From: Gammaproteobacteria bacterium
GTDB lineage: Bacteria > Pseudomonadota > Gammaproteobacteria > Pseudomonadales > Azotimanducaceae
Assembly (NCBI GenBank): GCA_002689445.1
Contig: NZGC01000018.1
Coordinates: 1 to 64,000 of the forward strand
Length of the DNA stretch: 64,000 nucleotides
Direction of reading: 5' to 3'
The notes beneath the pieces are model-generated. The model did not search any database, was not told the origin of the DNA, and saw only the letters and a program-made list of their open reading frames with translations. Every line of letters begins with the position of its first letter. The first letter of the stretch is position 1. Both the position numbers and the translations under genes were made by a program. This document shows positions 25,467-36,000 of this stretch, one piece after another.

Positions 25467-27044
25467 ATGGCCAGCACCGAAGTCGATCGCCGGCGAACCT
25501 TCGCGATCATATCTCACCCTGATGCGGGTAAGACAACCATCACCGAGAAGTTATTGCTGTTAGGCAAGGCCATCGCTTTGGCTGGTACGGTTAAATCTAA
25601 AAAGTCAGATCGCTATGCGACGTCCGATTGGATGGCGATGGAAAAAGAGCGAGGGATATCGGTAACAACGTCGGTCATGCAGTTTCCCTACAAAGAGTGT
25701 GTCGTGAATTTGCTCGATACGCCGGGGCACGAGGATTTTTCGGAAGATACCTATCGGACGCTGACCGCGGTTGATTCTGTGTTGATGGTCATCGATGGTG
25801 CCAAAGGGGTCGAAGACCGAACCATCAAGTTGATGGAAGTTTGCCGTCTAAGGGATACCCCAATCCTGACCTTTATCAATAAGTTAGACAGAGAGGTGCG
25901 AGACCCAATAGAGATACTCGACGAAGTGGAATCTGTCTTGAATATCCAATGCGCGCCGATGACTTGGCCAATTGGTATGGGACCCAGTTTTCAAGGGGTG
26001 TACCACCTTTATGAGGATTGTATTTATCCCTACCGTGGTGAGGTTAAAGCTCCTTTGGAAGATCCTGAACGTATCCAAGGTTTAGCCAGCGATGCAGCGC
26101 GGGCGTACTTAGGCGATGCTTGGCAACCGCTCTCCGACGAAATTGAGCTGGTACGTGGTGCGTCGGCAGTCTTTGATCAAGCTGCTTACTTGGCTGGGGA
26201 ATTATCGCCGGTTTATTTTGGCACGGCATTGCGGAATTTTGGGGTCATGGAAATGCTTGACGGATTTGTGACCATGTCGCCTCCTCCTTTGCCTCGAGCA
26301 ACGACCGGCGCGGAGGTCAATCCCGATGACGCCGAGTTTTCAGGCTTTGTTTTTAAGATTCAGGCCAACATGGACCCCAAACACCGAGACCGAATTGCGT
26401 TCCTTAGAGTGTGTTCAGGGAATTATGTGCAAGGCATGCGCATGCATCATGTTCGCCTGGGTAAGGATGTCAAAGTGACCGATGCGGTGACCTTTCTAGC
26501 AGGAGAGCGTTCGACTACCGCCAAGGCCTATGCCGGTGACATCATTGGTTTACATAATCATGGCACGATTCAAATTGGCGATACGTTTAGTAGTGGCAGA
26601 AAAGATCGGTTTATTGGTGTGCCTCATTTTGCGCCGGAATTGTTTCGTAGAGTGCGGTTGAAGGATCCACTCAAGAGTAAACAGCTTCGCCAAGGTCTTA
26701 CCCAACTGTCCGAAGAGGGCGCAACCCAGGTGTTTATGCCTTTGGCAAACAACGATCTGATTTTAGGTGCGGTTGGAATTCTGCAGTTTGATGTGGTCGC
26801 TTACCGTTTGAGGGATGAATATAAAGTCGAATGCGGATATGAATCTGTGGGCGTGACCACAGCCCGTTGGGTGGTGTGTGATGACGTCAAAAAACTTGAA
26901 GAATTCAAACGTAAGGCTGCAGGCCAGTTGGCAGTCGATGGCGGTGGATATTTAACCTATCTCGCGCCTTCGAGAGTGAATCTGACATTAATCGAAGAGC
27001 GCTGGCCTGAAATTTCATTCAGAGCAACGCGAGAAATCAGTTAA
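25467..27044 (+). CDS. prfC: Peptide chain release factor 3
   Basis: 525 residues, translational GTPase that recycles RF1/RF2 from the ribosome after termination. G1 [13 protein letters not shown] near residue 17, the [12 protein letters not shown] switch segment, G3 [15 protein letters not shown]4 NKLDRE, and the C-terminal RF3 domain. Length is normal for RF3. It runs convergently into fabY, overlapping its 3' end by four bases at 27041-27044. Confidence 0.97.
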   Translation: MASTEVDRRRTFAIISHPDAGKTTITEKLLLLGKAIALAGTVKSKKSDRYATSDWMAMEKERGISVTTSVMQFPYKECVVNLLDTPGHEDFSEDTYRTLTAVDSVLMVIDGAKGVEDRTIKLMEVCRLRDTPILTFINKLDREVRDPIEILDEVESVLNIQCAPMTWPIGMGPSFQGVYHLYEDCIYPYRGEVKAPLEDPERIQGLASDAARAYLGDAWQPLSDEIELVRGASAVFDQAAYLAGELSPVYFGTALRNFGVMEMLDGFVTMSPPPLPRATTGAEVNPDDAEFSGFVFKIQANMDPKHRDRIAFLRVCSGNYVQGMRMHHVRLGKDVKVTDAVTFLAGERSTTAKAYAGDIIGLHNHGTIQIGDTFSSGRKDRFIGVPHFAPELFRRVRLKDPLKSKQLRQGLTQLSEEGATQVFMPLANNDLILGAVGILQFDVVAYRLRDEYKVECGYESVGVTTARWVVCDDVKKLEEFKRKAAGQLAVDGGGYLTYLAPSRVNLTLIEERWPEISFRATREIS

Positions 27045-28885
27045 CACATGTCCTTAAATGGGTTGTCAATGGCCAGTGAGATGGGTTGCGCCATTCCGGG
27101 TATCGCAATTTTTTGGTCGTCAACATCCAGATCGCTGCCCTCAACGACACCCTCTCCAAAGCGATAGATTGGGCTGGTTTCTTGCCTCATGCTGGCAGCA
27201 TCGTAGGCTGCCGATGCCGCTTTGACGCCTTCTTGTTTGCGATTAAAGGTAGCCATAGCGTTCCTGCCGTGACGCTTTTGCAGCATCGCTTCGGTAACAC
27301 TCGGCGATAAAATGGCTGCGGTCGCATTGTTTCCACCGAACCCTTTTGAATTGATGAAGGTGGCTTTGATGTCGGTGGGTGCCATCTCTTGGTGAGCCAA
27401 TAAAAAGTTCAATCGATCTTGATGAACATCCTCTGCGATACGCTCAATGGTATTAATACCTGGCAAGATGCCATCCTGCCAGAAACCCAAAGAGGCAATA
27501 ATTTGATCACCGGAGGCGCAGGCCAGTGAATGGCCAACGTAAGCTTTGATCGCCGTGACTGGCCACTCTTTTATGCCATAGGCACGCGCCATCTCGCTAA
27601 AGATATGCGATTCTGTCACCCGATTTTGGGGAGTGCCGGTGCCATGTGCCTGCATGTAGGTGTGATGTTTGAGCGCATCATCTCCAAGAATGGCTCGAAC
27701 AACGCCCATGGCTTTGCCAACCGTAAGATAATTGCCAATCCCAGGACCAGGGATGGATTTCTTGAAACCATCGGCGTTAACGTAGACATCGGCGACTGCG
27801 CCATGGACTTGCGCACCCAGTTCGACCGCGAGGGCGTCATCAAATAAAATAACAAATTGAGATGCCTCAGCCAGCGTAAAGCCACAATTGTCAGCAAAGG
27901 GACGGCACGCGCGTTGATGATCGGGCTGGCCATCGGTAATACCATCCAGCTTACACAACGGGTCATCTTCAGCGAGGGCCCCCATGGTGCGATAACCCTC
28001 GATGACCTCGGGAGTAATCGGCGCCTCGCTTGAGCCGATCACCGCGACGCGGCACTGGCCAGAGCGGATGTCCGAAATGCCTTGCCTTAAGTTGTATAAG
28101 AATGTTGCACAAGCACCAACGTTGGCGCCCGTGGCGCCAACACTGCCTAAAATGTAAGCATTGACAAAATCTGCCGTCATTTCTGCGAGCCCCAAGGGGC
28201 AATTCTTTGCGCTAACACGCTTTCCGAGCAGTGCCGACTGAAGCATGCCAGCAGACCCATTAAAATCGAGTTGGCCCATGGCACTGCTGGCGTAAACAGC
28301 TATTTGATCACCCGGTACTCGATCCCGAACTTGCTCCCAAGGGATTCCAAGGGAAGAGATGGCGTCTGAGGCACCAAAGACTGTCAACTGCAGACCTCTG
28401 GGATGACTCCGTGATTGATAGAGCGCCTCTGGATTGAAGCCAGAAGGCAGTTGTCCGGCGGAATTTACCTTGGAGGCGCGGCCATCGGGAAACAAGACAT
28501 CAAGCGGCTGATCGGTTGTAACTTTGACGTTGCCGTCATCGAGAGGGACTACTGTCCAGCTGCTTGGGACGGATTCCGGTAGTTGCGATTTTCGGATTGA
28601 AAACGTTAGAGGCTCTGATGAGAGGCTATTGAGTGCGCCCTGTTTGTTGGCACGATAGTAAGCCGGATCAAATAGATTGTCGGTGATCTTACGAATTAGG
28701 GTGTTGGGTAAGATATGCTCAGCGTCGGCTTCGCAGTTCATCAAGGCAGCCAGCGATTGTAGTGTGCTGGTTTTTTTCTCGGTAGAGAGCTGATCAAAGA
28801 CCAAGCGCCGGTAGCCGTGGTGACCGGAACTCCGTCCCGCCGGATTGATACCGCCAAAACCGACGATAACGGGTAATCGGTTCAA
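27041..28885 (-). CDS. fabY: FabY-type beta-ketoacyl-ACP synthase
   Basis: 614 residues, far larger than FabB/FabF, with the FabY start [18 protein letters not shown] and a roughly 180-residue N-terminal region before the thiolase fold. Catalytic Cys259 in [10 protein letters not shown], first His in HGTGTPQNR and second in [11 protein letters not shown]. In Pseudomonas aeruginosa FabY starts fatty-acid synthesis by condensing acetyl-CoA with malonyl-ACP. The start is a TTG at 28885 with GAGGGGG eight bases ahead and gives the family N-terminus; an upstream TTG at 28933 has no such support. It lies 97 bases from the thiolase gene on the same strand. Confidence 0.92.
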   Translation of the reverse strand: MNRLPVIVGFGGINPAGRSSGHHGYRRLVFDQLSTEKKTSTLQSLAALMNCEADAEHILPNTLIRKITDNLFDPAYYRANKQGALNSLSSEPLTFSIRKSQLPESVPSSWTVVPLDDGNVKVTTDQPLDVLFPDGRASKVNSAGQLPSGFNPEALYQSRSHPRGLQLTVFGASDAISSLGIPWEQVRDRVPGDQIAVYASSAMGQLDFNGSAGMLQSALLGKRVSAKNCPLGLAEMTADFVNAYILGSVGATGANVGACATFLYNLRQGISDIRSGQCRVAVIGSSEAPITPEVIEGYRTMGALAEDDPLCKLDGITDGQPDHQRACRPFADNCGFTLAEASQFVILFDDALAVELGAQVHGAVADVYVNADGFKKSIPGPGIGNYLTVGKAMGVVRAILGDDALKHHTYMQAHGTGTPQNRVTESHIFSEMARAYGIKEWPVTAIKAYVGHSLACASGDQIIASLGFWQDGILPGINTIERIAEDVHQDRLNFLLAHQEMAPTDIKATFINSKGFGGNNATAAILSPSVTEAMLQKRHGRNAMATFNRKQEGVKAASAAYDAASMRQETSPIYRFGEGVVEGSDLDVDDQKIAIPGMAQPISLAIDNPFKDMC

Positions 28886-28982
28886 GATGTAAACCCCCTC
28901 AATGGATAGTCCATTGTAATCCCCGGGGGACAAATAAATCCAGAAATTTGACCCTTAACCACCCCATGACGCTCGATTTGAC

Positions 28983-30161
28983 TTAAACCAGCTCGATGGC
29001 CACAGCAGTTGCCTCGCCACCGCCAATACACAATGAGGCGATACCTTTTTTCTTCCCCTTTTGCTGTAACGCATGCATCAAGGTGACAATCAGCCGAGAG
29101 CCTGTCGAGCCGATGGGGTGGCCTTGAGCGCAAGCCCCGCCGTGGATATTGACCTTGGCCGGATCGATGCCCACTTCTTTCATCGTTAACATGGTGACCA
29201 TGGCAAAAGCCTCGTTGATCTCAAATAAATCCACCTCATCTAGACTCCAATCGACTTTCACGAGTAGTTTTTTAATGGCGTCAATTGGGGCGAGAGTGAA
29301 TTCCGCGGGATGGCGAGAGTGCGTTGCATGACCCACCAATTTTGCAATCGGTGTCAGTTGCTTGGCAGCCACGGCTTCTGCGCTGGCAAGAACCAAGGCT
29401 GAGGCACCGTCGGAGATTGAGCTGGCATTGGCAGCTGTCACTGTGCCATCGTTTTTAAAAGCAGGCTTTAAGCCACGAATCTTATCGATTTTGGCATTTC
29501 CGGGTTGTTCGTCAGTATCGATCGTCAACACCCCCTGGCGGGTTTTAACGGCAACAGGCACAATTTCAGCAGCCAAGGCGCCGGAGTCAATGGCATCAAG
29601 CGCACGCTGCAGGCTACCAATGGCGTAATCGTCCATTTCCTCTCGTGTCAGCTGATATTGATCAGCGACATCTTGAGCAAAAGCGCCCATGAGTCGGCCG
29701 GTTTTTGCATCTTCTAAACCATCGGTAAACATCGCGTCTTGCAGTTCGCCATGCCCCATCCGCAAGCCTGTTCGCACCTTGGGTACAAGATAGGGGGCGT
29801 TGCTCATACTTTCCATGCCGCCGGCAACCATCACTTCATTGGTGCCTGCTTTGATCAGGTCGTGCGCCAGCATAGTCGCCTTCATACCCGATCCACAGAG
29901 TTTGTTGATCGTGGTCGCCCCAACGCTGTCTGGAATCCCTGCATCAATGGCGGCTTGTCGCGCGGGTCCTTGCCGAAGCCCACTGGGTAGTACGCACCCC
30001 ATAATGACCTCGTCAATATCGGCGCCAGCGATCGCTGACCGCTCAAGGGCTGCTTCAATGGCAACCTGTCCGAGCTCCACCGCAGTTAGAGAAGACAAGT
30101 CTCCTTGCAGTCCACCCATTGGGGTTCGCGCGCCTGCGGTAATAAAGACATCTTGGGTCAT
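28983..30161 (-). CDS. Acetyl-CoA acetyltransferase (thiolase)
   Basis: 392 residues, thiolase with nucleophilic Cys89 in INKLCGSGMKA, the GGACAQGHPIGSTGSR segment with the catalytic His, and the second Cys in LCIGGGEATA. It condenses two acetyl-CoA to acetoacetyl-CoA or runs in reverse; a broader 3-ketoacyl-CoA range is possible. It lies upstream of fabY on the same strand and is divergent from the MaoC-like gene; no phaB or phaC is nearby, so a polyhydroxybutyrate role is not supported here. Confidence 0.94.
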   Translation of the reverse strand: MTQDVFITAGARTPMGGLQGDLSSLTAVELGQVAIEAALERSAIAGADIDEVIMGCVLPSGLRQGPARQAAIDAGIPDSVGATTINKLCGSGMKATMLAHDLIKAGTNEVMVAGGMESMSNAPYLVPKVRTGLRMGHGELQDAMFTDGLEDAKTGRLMGAFAQDVADQYQLTREEMDDYAIGSLQRALDAIDSGALAAEIVPVAVKTRQGVLTIDTDEQPGNAKIDKIRGLKPAFKNDGTVTAANASSISDGASALVLASAEAVAAKQLTPIAKLVGHATHSRHPAEFTLAPIDAIKKLLVKVDWSLDEVDLFEINEAFAMVTMLTMKEVGIDPAKVNIHGGACAQGHPIGSTGSRLIVTLMHALQQKGKKKGIASLCIGGGEATAVAIELV

Positions 30162-30350
30162 GGCAGTTTTCCTTTGTTTTCAGCTTAGGGTGTGTAGCAC
30201 CGGTTTTGGCCCTCAGCGGTCGACTGATGAGGCAAAAAATTTGGCTCCAATGAGGATAAACGAACCCGGATCGCAAGGCCAGTGTTGGGCAGGTTCCAGG
30301 AACGTTTGTGATAGGATAAGGGCTCATTTTTTCATCGGGAGCGTAGCGCT

Positions 30351-30836
30351 ATGTCGAGTCAGGCCGAAGCCGCATTGGCAGTATTTAAAACCTTAGAAGG
30401 GACTGAAGAAGGGGTAGGCGATTGGTTAGAAATTGACCAAGAAAGAATTAATCTGTTTGCCGATGCGACGCTTGATCACCAGTTTATACATATCGATCCT
30501 GAAAAATCTGCGGCCATGTCCCCCTACAAGGTGACTATCGCGCATGGATTCTTAACCTTAAGTCTGATTGTTCACTTAGGGAGCAGTGTGCCTACGCCAA
30601 AACCAGAAGCGCTCAAGGGCGTGTTTATGGGCGTAAATTACGGGATGGATAAGGTTCGGTTTCCTGCGCCAGTGCCAGTGAATTCAAAAGTCAGGGCCAG
30701 GCACACTCTGATGCTCGCGGAACTTAAAGGATCGAACACAATCCAACTTAAACGTCAGGTGACGGTGGAGTGCGAGGGATCTGATAAGCCGGTTTGCGTG
30801 GCAGAGTCGTTGACGCGTCTGATGTACGCCGATTGA
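30351..30836 (+). CDS. MaoC-like (R)-enoyl-CoA hydratase
   Basis: 161 residues, single hot-dog domain with the MaoC hydratase motif: FADATLDHQFIHIDPEKSAA supplies the catalytic Asp and His. The IAHGFLTLSLI segment is the second family hallmark. The enzyme hydrates trans-2-enoyl-CoA to the (R)-3-hydroxy form. GGGAG precedes the ATG by ten bases. It is divergent from the thiolase gene, with 189 bases between. Confidence 0.92.
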   Translation: MSSQAEAALAVFKTLEGTEEGVGDWLEIDQERINLFADATLDHQFIHIDPEKSAAMSPYKVTIAHGFLTLSLIVHLGSSVPTPKPEALKGVFMGVNYGMDKVRFPAPVPVNSKVRARHTLMLAELKGSNTIQLKRQVTVECEGSDKPVCVAESLTRLMYAD

Positions 30837-30927
30837 GAGGCCGTTGCAGCCCCAAAGGGCGAGAGACAGGCGATAAGACCCGAGAAACAAGAGACAAGAG
30901 ACGCGACTTGAAGAGAAGGAACTAATT

Positions 30928-32466
30928 ATGGGTTCAACCACCGTGATTGCTGAGGCTGACCTAATTCAAAGCATACAGGATGCCCTGCAATACATTTCTT
31001 ATTATCACCCGGTTGATTTCATTCAGGCGGTTCATCAGGCTTACGAGCGAGAAGCCTCGTCGGCAGCGAAAGATGCGATGGCTCAGATCTTAATCAATTC
31101 AAGAATGTGCGCTGAAGGACATCGGCCCATCTGTCAGGATACGGGCATTGTCAACGTATTTGTCTCGGTGGGAATGCAGGTCCGCTTCGAAACTGAGCAA
31201 TCTCTAGAGACGCTGATCAATGAAGGGGTGCGACGAGCCTATGCCTTACCGGACAATGTGTTGAGGGCATCCGTCTTGGCTGATCCCGCGGGCGCTCGTA
31301 CCAACACGAAAGACAACACTCCAGCAGTCATTCACACAGAGCTTGTGCCTGGCAATGAAGTGAGTATTCATGTGGCCGCAAAGGGCGGTGGCTCTGAAGC
31401 CAAGTCGAAGCTTGCCATGCTAAATCCTGCAGACAGTATTGTCGATTGGGTGCTTAAAACCGTGCCGACGATGGGGGCTGGCTGGTGCCCGCCAGGCATG
31501 CTGGGGATTGGTATCGGCGGCACCGCGGAGAAAGCTATGTTGCTCGCCAAGCGCTCACTCATGGATGATATTGATATCCAGTCGCTGCAGGATCGGGGTC
31601 CTACCAATAAGCTGGAGGAATTGCGGTTAGAGATTTTTGAAAAAGTTAACGCCCTGGGTATCGGTGCGCAAGGATTGGGCGGCTTGACCACGGTGCTGGA
31701 TGTTAAGATTTTAGATTATCCGACCCATGCGGCAAATTTACCGGTGGCGATGATTCCAAATTGTGCGGCAACTCGCCACGTTCACTTTGTTCTGGATGGC
31801 AGTGGCCCAGCTGAACTGACTGCACCTGCAGTATCTGATTGGCCGGATATCACCTGGAACCCCTCGACCGGTGCAAGGCAGGTGGATCTTAATAAGGTGA
31901 CGGCAGAGGACGTTGCAGCCTGGAAGCCGGGCGAGACCTTACTGTTGTCAGGTAAAATGTTGACCGGTCGAGACGCCGCCCACAAGCGCATCAGAGATCT
32001 TTTGGCGGCGGGAGAGTCGTTGCCTGACGGCATCGATTTGCAGGGCAAGTTTATCTACTATGTTGGCCCGGTGGATCCTGTTAGAGATGAAGTGGTTGGG
32101 CCAGCGGGGCCAACCACGGCAACTCGAATGGACGGATTTACGGAAATGATGCTCTCCGAAACGGGGCTATTAGGCATGGTGGGTAAAGCCGAGCGTGGGC
32201 CGGTTGCTATCGAGGCCATCAAAGACCACAAAGCCGTTTACCTGATGGCAGTGGGCGGTGCTGCATTCTTGGTGTCGAAAGCGATTCGTCAGTCGCGGAT
32301 TGTGGCCTTTGAGGATCTTGGCATGGAGGCGATTCACGAGTTTGAAGTCAAGGATATGCCTGTCACGGTAGCGGTTGATAGTCGAGGTGTTTCGGTCCAT
32401 CAAACTGGCCCCAAACTTTGGCAAGAGAAGATCGGTATAATTCCACTACAATCGGTTGAGGCGTAG
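30928..32466 (+). CDS. fumA: Class I (iron-sulfur) fumarate hydratase
   Basis: 512 residues, N-terminal (alpha-type) and C-terminal (beta-type) fumarase domains fused. Cysteines in RPICQDTGI, GWCPPGMLGIGIGG and PNCAATRHVHF fit the three ligands of the catalytic 4Fe-4S cluster. The beta-type domain starts near DWPDITWNPSTGARQVDL and contains LTGRDAAHKRI. It hydrates fumarate to malate in the TCA cycle; oxygen-sensitive enzymes of this class are typical of many proteobacteria. AAGGA lies before the ATG. The preceding 91 bases are purine-rich. Confidence 0.94.
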   Translation: MGSTTVIAEADLIQSIQDALQYISYYHPVDFIQAVHQAYEREASSAAKDAMAQILINSRMCAEGHRPICQDTGIVNVFVSVGMQVRFETEQSLETLINEGVRRAYALPDNVLRASVLADPAGARTNTKDNTPAVIHTELVPGNEVSIHVAAKGGGSEAKSKLAMLNPADSIVDWVLKTVPTMGAGWCPPGMLGIGIGGTAEKAMLLAKRSLMDDIDIQSLQDRGPTNKLEELRLEIFEKVNALGIGAQGLGGLTTVLDVKILDYPTHAANLPVAMIPNCAATRHVHFVLDGSGPAELTAPAVSDWPDITWNPSTGARQVDLNKVTAEDVAAWKPGETLLLSGKMLTGRDAAHKRIRDLLAAGESLPDGIDLQGKFIYYVGPVDPVRDEVVGPAGPTTATRMDGFTEMMLSETGLLGMVGKAERGPVAIEAIKDHKAVYLMAVGGAAFLVSKAIRQSRIVAFEDLGMEAIHEFEVKDMPVTVAVDSRGVSVHQTGPKLWQEKIGIIPLQSVEA

Positions 32467-33066
32467 CGTTGGCTCAGTCTGAAGTTCCTCGGTTCGGGTA
32501 GCCTGACCCAGCGGATAATACGATAAGACACTACCCAAAATGGGTGAGAGGTTAGTCGTAAACACCGTTGCGCCACTCGATAAGACCTCAGGGGGACACG
32601 GGTTTTGAGGATGCGCTGAAACGCGCCATAAAGCGAACTGAAGTTTTTAAGTTGATAAGAAGATGTCTACGCAGACGAGAAGGATGTTAAGCAGGTAAGA
32701 GATTAAGCAGGGAAGCCTTTAACTCGGTAAGAGCTGAAGCAGGTATGAGGGTCAGTGAGTGAGCGTTCTAAGCAGAGCGCAGATGAGCGCGCTAGCGACA
32801 AAGAACGCAAGGGTGCTACCCCTTCGCCGAATGATGCCAACGGAACAGGATTCGGGCGGGATATAATAGGAAAAGATTGGTTTAAAGGTGGTGATCAGGG
32901 AGGCGTTCGCTGGAACGGTACGAGTTCAATGACGCTTAGCGCTGCAAGGCAAAATGTCAGGGTGCTAGCGGTAAACTGATGTCGACTCAAAAGAGTCGGA
33001 ACAAGAAACAAAGGTGTTCGACAAGTTGCCAGAAGGCGGGCTGTCGAGAAGGGTGATAACACAAGG
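32467..33066 (+). other. 600-bp leader region upstream of the giant carboxylase
   Basis: No convincing gene; a 74-codon GTG-started frame at 32755-32979 has no family features. A consensus TATAAT is at 32862-32867 without a clear -35, and CGACTC-AAAA-GAGTCG at 32983-32998 forms a six-base hairpin inside the presumed 5' leader. The left half is purine-rich with degenerate GTAAGAG/TTAAGCAGG repeats near 32680-32750. The length suggests a regulated leader for the carboxylase gene. Confidence 0.55.
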
Positions 33067-36000
33067 ATGACGGTAGGTACGATGGCAGACAGTGCAGGAT
33101 CAATAGATCAGCTATACCTTAACGCAGAACAATTATCAGAAGACTTTTCGTTGTTTCCTCGCAAAGAGCCAGCGGCGGTGGTCAAAGGGCTACTGACCGA
33201 GGGTGAGATCAATGCCCAGGTAGAGCGGTTGAAAGGCATGGAGATTGACGCTTATATTGCGGCAACGGTAGCGCCCACGGAAGAGTCGACTCGACCTGGA
33301 GCGAAAGCGATCATTCAGAGCTTAGATGTGCCGGTTAGCAACGAGCAATCGGTTGGGCCATTTTACAGTTGCGAATTGACGCTAGAGTTTAGCAGTGGAA
33401 CCCGAAAGATTGGTGTCATCGCACAAGAACGCAGTTCGGGGACCGGTGTTTGGGGTCCCGAGCACCATCAGTTGGCTGCTGTTCGAGCCAGTAGCTATGC
33501 GATTAGAAATCTGCCTATCGTAACGTTGATGGATACCCCAGGAGCAGATCCCTACGAAGAAGCCAATGGCAATAATCAAGCACATTCAATTTCTAGATTA
33601 ATCGCTGAGTTGTGTAATGTCGATGTGCCGACCTTGGGGATTATTATCGGGCAGGGTTATTCAGGGGGCGCCATTCCGCTTGCAGCCAGTAACTTGCTGT
33701 TGAGTTTAAGGACCGGGGTATTTAATACGATACACCCTCGCTCCTTGGCTAACCTGGTGCGACGTTATAATTTGTCGTGGCAGGAATGCGCCAAGTTCGT
33801 GGGTGTTTCCTCATTTGAACTCTATCAGCAGGGTAACATTGATGGCATCGTTGACTACGATCCGGGCGAGCAAGAGCATATCGGGAATCTATTAGATGTC
33901 ATTAGGACGGGGATTGAATCGATTGAGCAAGGCGCACGACAGTTTGTTGCTGAGCATCCTGAAATTCTTGATCATTATCACCGCAACATTACCCGATATT
34001 TAAATCCCTCCGAGTATTTGTCTGCGGTGAATGCGAGCTCAACCCTCAAGCTGAGGACTTCTCCTACCGAGTATCCGAATGTATTTGGCGTGGCGTATCG
34101 TTACCTCAGATATCTGGGTCTGCGAACGCGTATTCGGGCGACAACGACCACGCAGTATGGTCGTTTGGCCGATGGTGAGATTCCCAAAGGGGAGCTTGCC
34201 GAGCGGGTCCATCGAGAGCGCCGGAGTGCCTTTTTATCTTGGCTTCAAGATCCCGATTTGATTCTCTATGAAGAACAGCTCAATAAAGTATGGAAAGATT
34301 TTGAGAGCAAAAGAGATAAACAGTCGGAAGAACCGGGTCGATTGAAGGCATTTTTATTTGGCGAGCCAAAGGAAAACTATCAGCGCGCTCAACAGAGCCT
34401 GACCCTTGAGTTGGGGTTGCATCTTTATAATCGCTGGAAGGGCAGTGCAGAAGATAACTTGATGGCTCTTACCGCTTATTTAAAGGATTACGAGCAAAAC
34501 GCGTATCTGTTGTCGACTCGGGATATTCGGGACGTCAAAGCATTGCTTGAAGCAATGTCAACCTCTCAGCATCCGATGGTAGAGGATATTAAGTCCAGAT
34601 TCAGTTTCGATGGTCGTAAGCTCTTTGACGCTGCTTTTATCGCGCAAAAAAGCACGGACTTTTTGAAATCTACCTTAACAGGTGAGCTCAATTTGATTTT
34701 AGAAGGAACGAGTTTGTTTGATGCCGAGCGAGCGGATGCGGTGCCTTTATCCTTGCAAACCCAGTCGTTCCTGGCGGCGCATCAAGAAGGCGGCAGTGCG
34801 ATACCGCTTAATCGGTGTTTGATGGAAGACTTGCTCTGGTCTCAAATTAGGCGCAAGGACGAAGTGGCACAACAAGCGAGTGATCAAGATCTATCCATTG
34901 TTGACCTGCTGCTTGACCCAGATGTGGGGCCTGGATTTCTCAATGAATGCGAAAATTTGGTGCTGTTTGCTGCCTTGTATCATGAATTGCTCGAAGATTT
35001 GGTCTCTATCGCGCGAGAAGCTCGTGACTCAAGGACACTCACGGCAACGACTCTCAATAAGCTTGTCACGCGAGCAATCGAGACCGTTGCGGAAAAACCC
35101 TTGTTTCGAGACCGGTCGGTTGCGGAAATCAGGAGCGCCTTTGCGACTTGGTCGGTGCGATTGGGTCAGTATGGTCGAGTCAGTCAATTTTTAAAATCCG
35201 TTGAGGAGTGGATGCGAGGCATTCACAAAGACAAATCGGACACCTTATTTGTCGTGATCAGTCACATTTTTGAGCGAATTTTACCCTCCTATTTCGAAGC
35301 AGAGCAGTCTGGAAAGGCGTATTCCGGGAGACTGGAGCCGGTGCGAATTGGCCGTCGCAAAGATTTTTGGAATCGGCTAACGATTGCTTACCGGGATTTG
35401 TTGTTCCACGAAATATTGACGCAAGAAAAGCGGTCCAAACGCACAACGTTCGAACATATTGTGGATCGTTTTATCGAAGGCTTTGAAGAAACCAACAGCC
35501 ATTTAATGTCAGCCAATCCGGTATCGTTTCCAACTTTCAGGCCATCGATAGAATCTGCATTGAAAAATAATGTACGGCCGCACGGTTTAATCACGGGTAT
35601 TGGGCAATTCAAAGGTGACCAGGGCGCTTACCGAGCGGGGTTCGTTATCTCAAACGTCGCCTTTCAAGCCGGCAGCATCGACAACTCTGACTGTGTTCGT
35701 TTCTGCAAATTGTTGGTTGAGTGCGCCGTGCAGCGACTGCCGGTGATCTGCTTTATTTCAAGTGGTGGTATGCAGACGAAAGAGGGCGCAGCAGCTTTGT
35801 TTACGATGGCAGTGGTTAACGATCGAATCACGCGATTTGTGCGAGACAACGATTTGCCGATTGTGATGTTTGGATACGGAGACTGCACAGGCGGTGCACA
35901 AGCCAGTTTTGTCACCCATCCCCTGGTACAAACTTATTATTTCTCGGGTGCCAGTATGCCGTTTGCTGGGCAAACGGTCGTTGAACGAAATCTACCGTTT

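Noticed and set aside
28983-30836. Polyhydroxybutyrate locus (thiolase plus MaoC)
   Set aside because: No acetoacetyl-CoA reductase, polymerase or phasin gene is present; the two genes are divergent.
32755-32979. 74-codon GTG-started frame upstream of the giant carboxylase
   Set aside because: Polar low-complexity product without family features, no good ribosome site, and located in a region of degenerate repeats.
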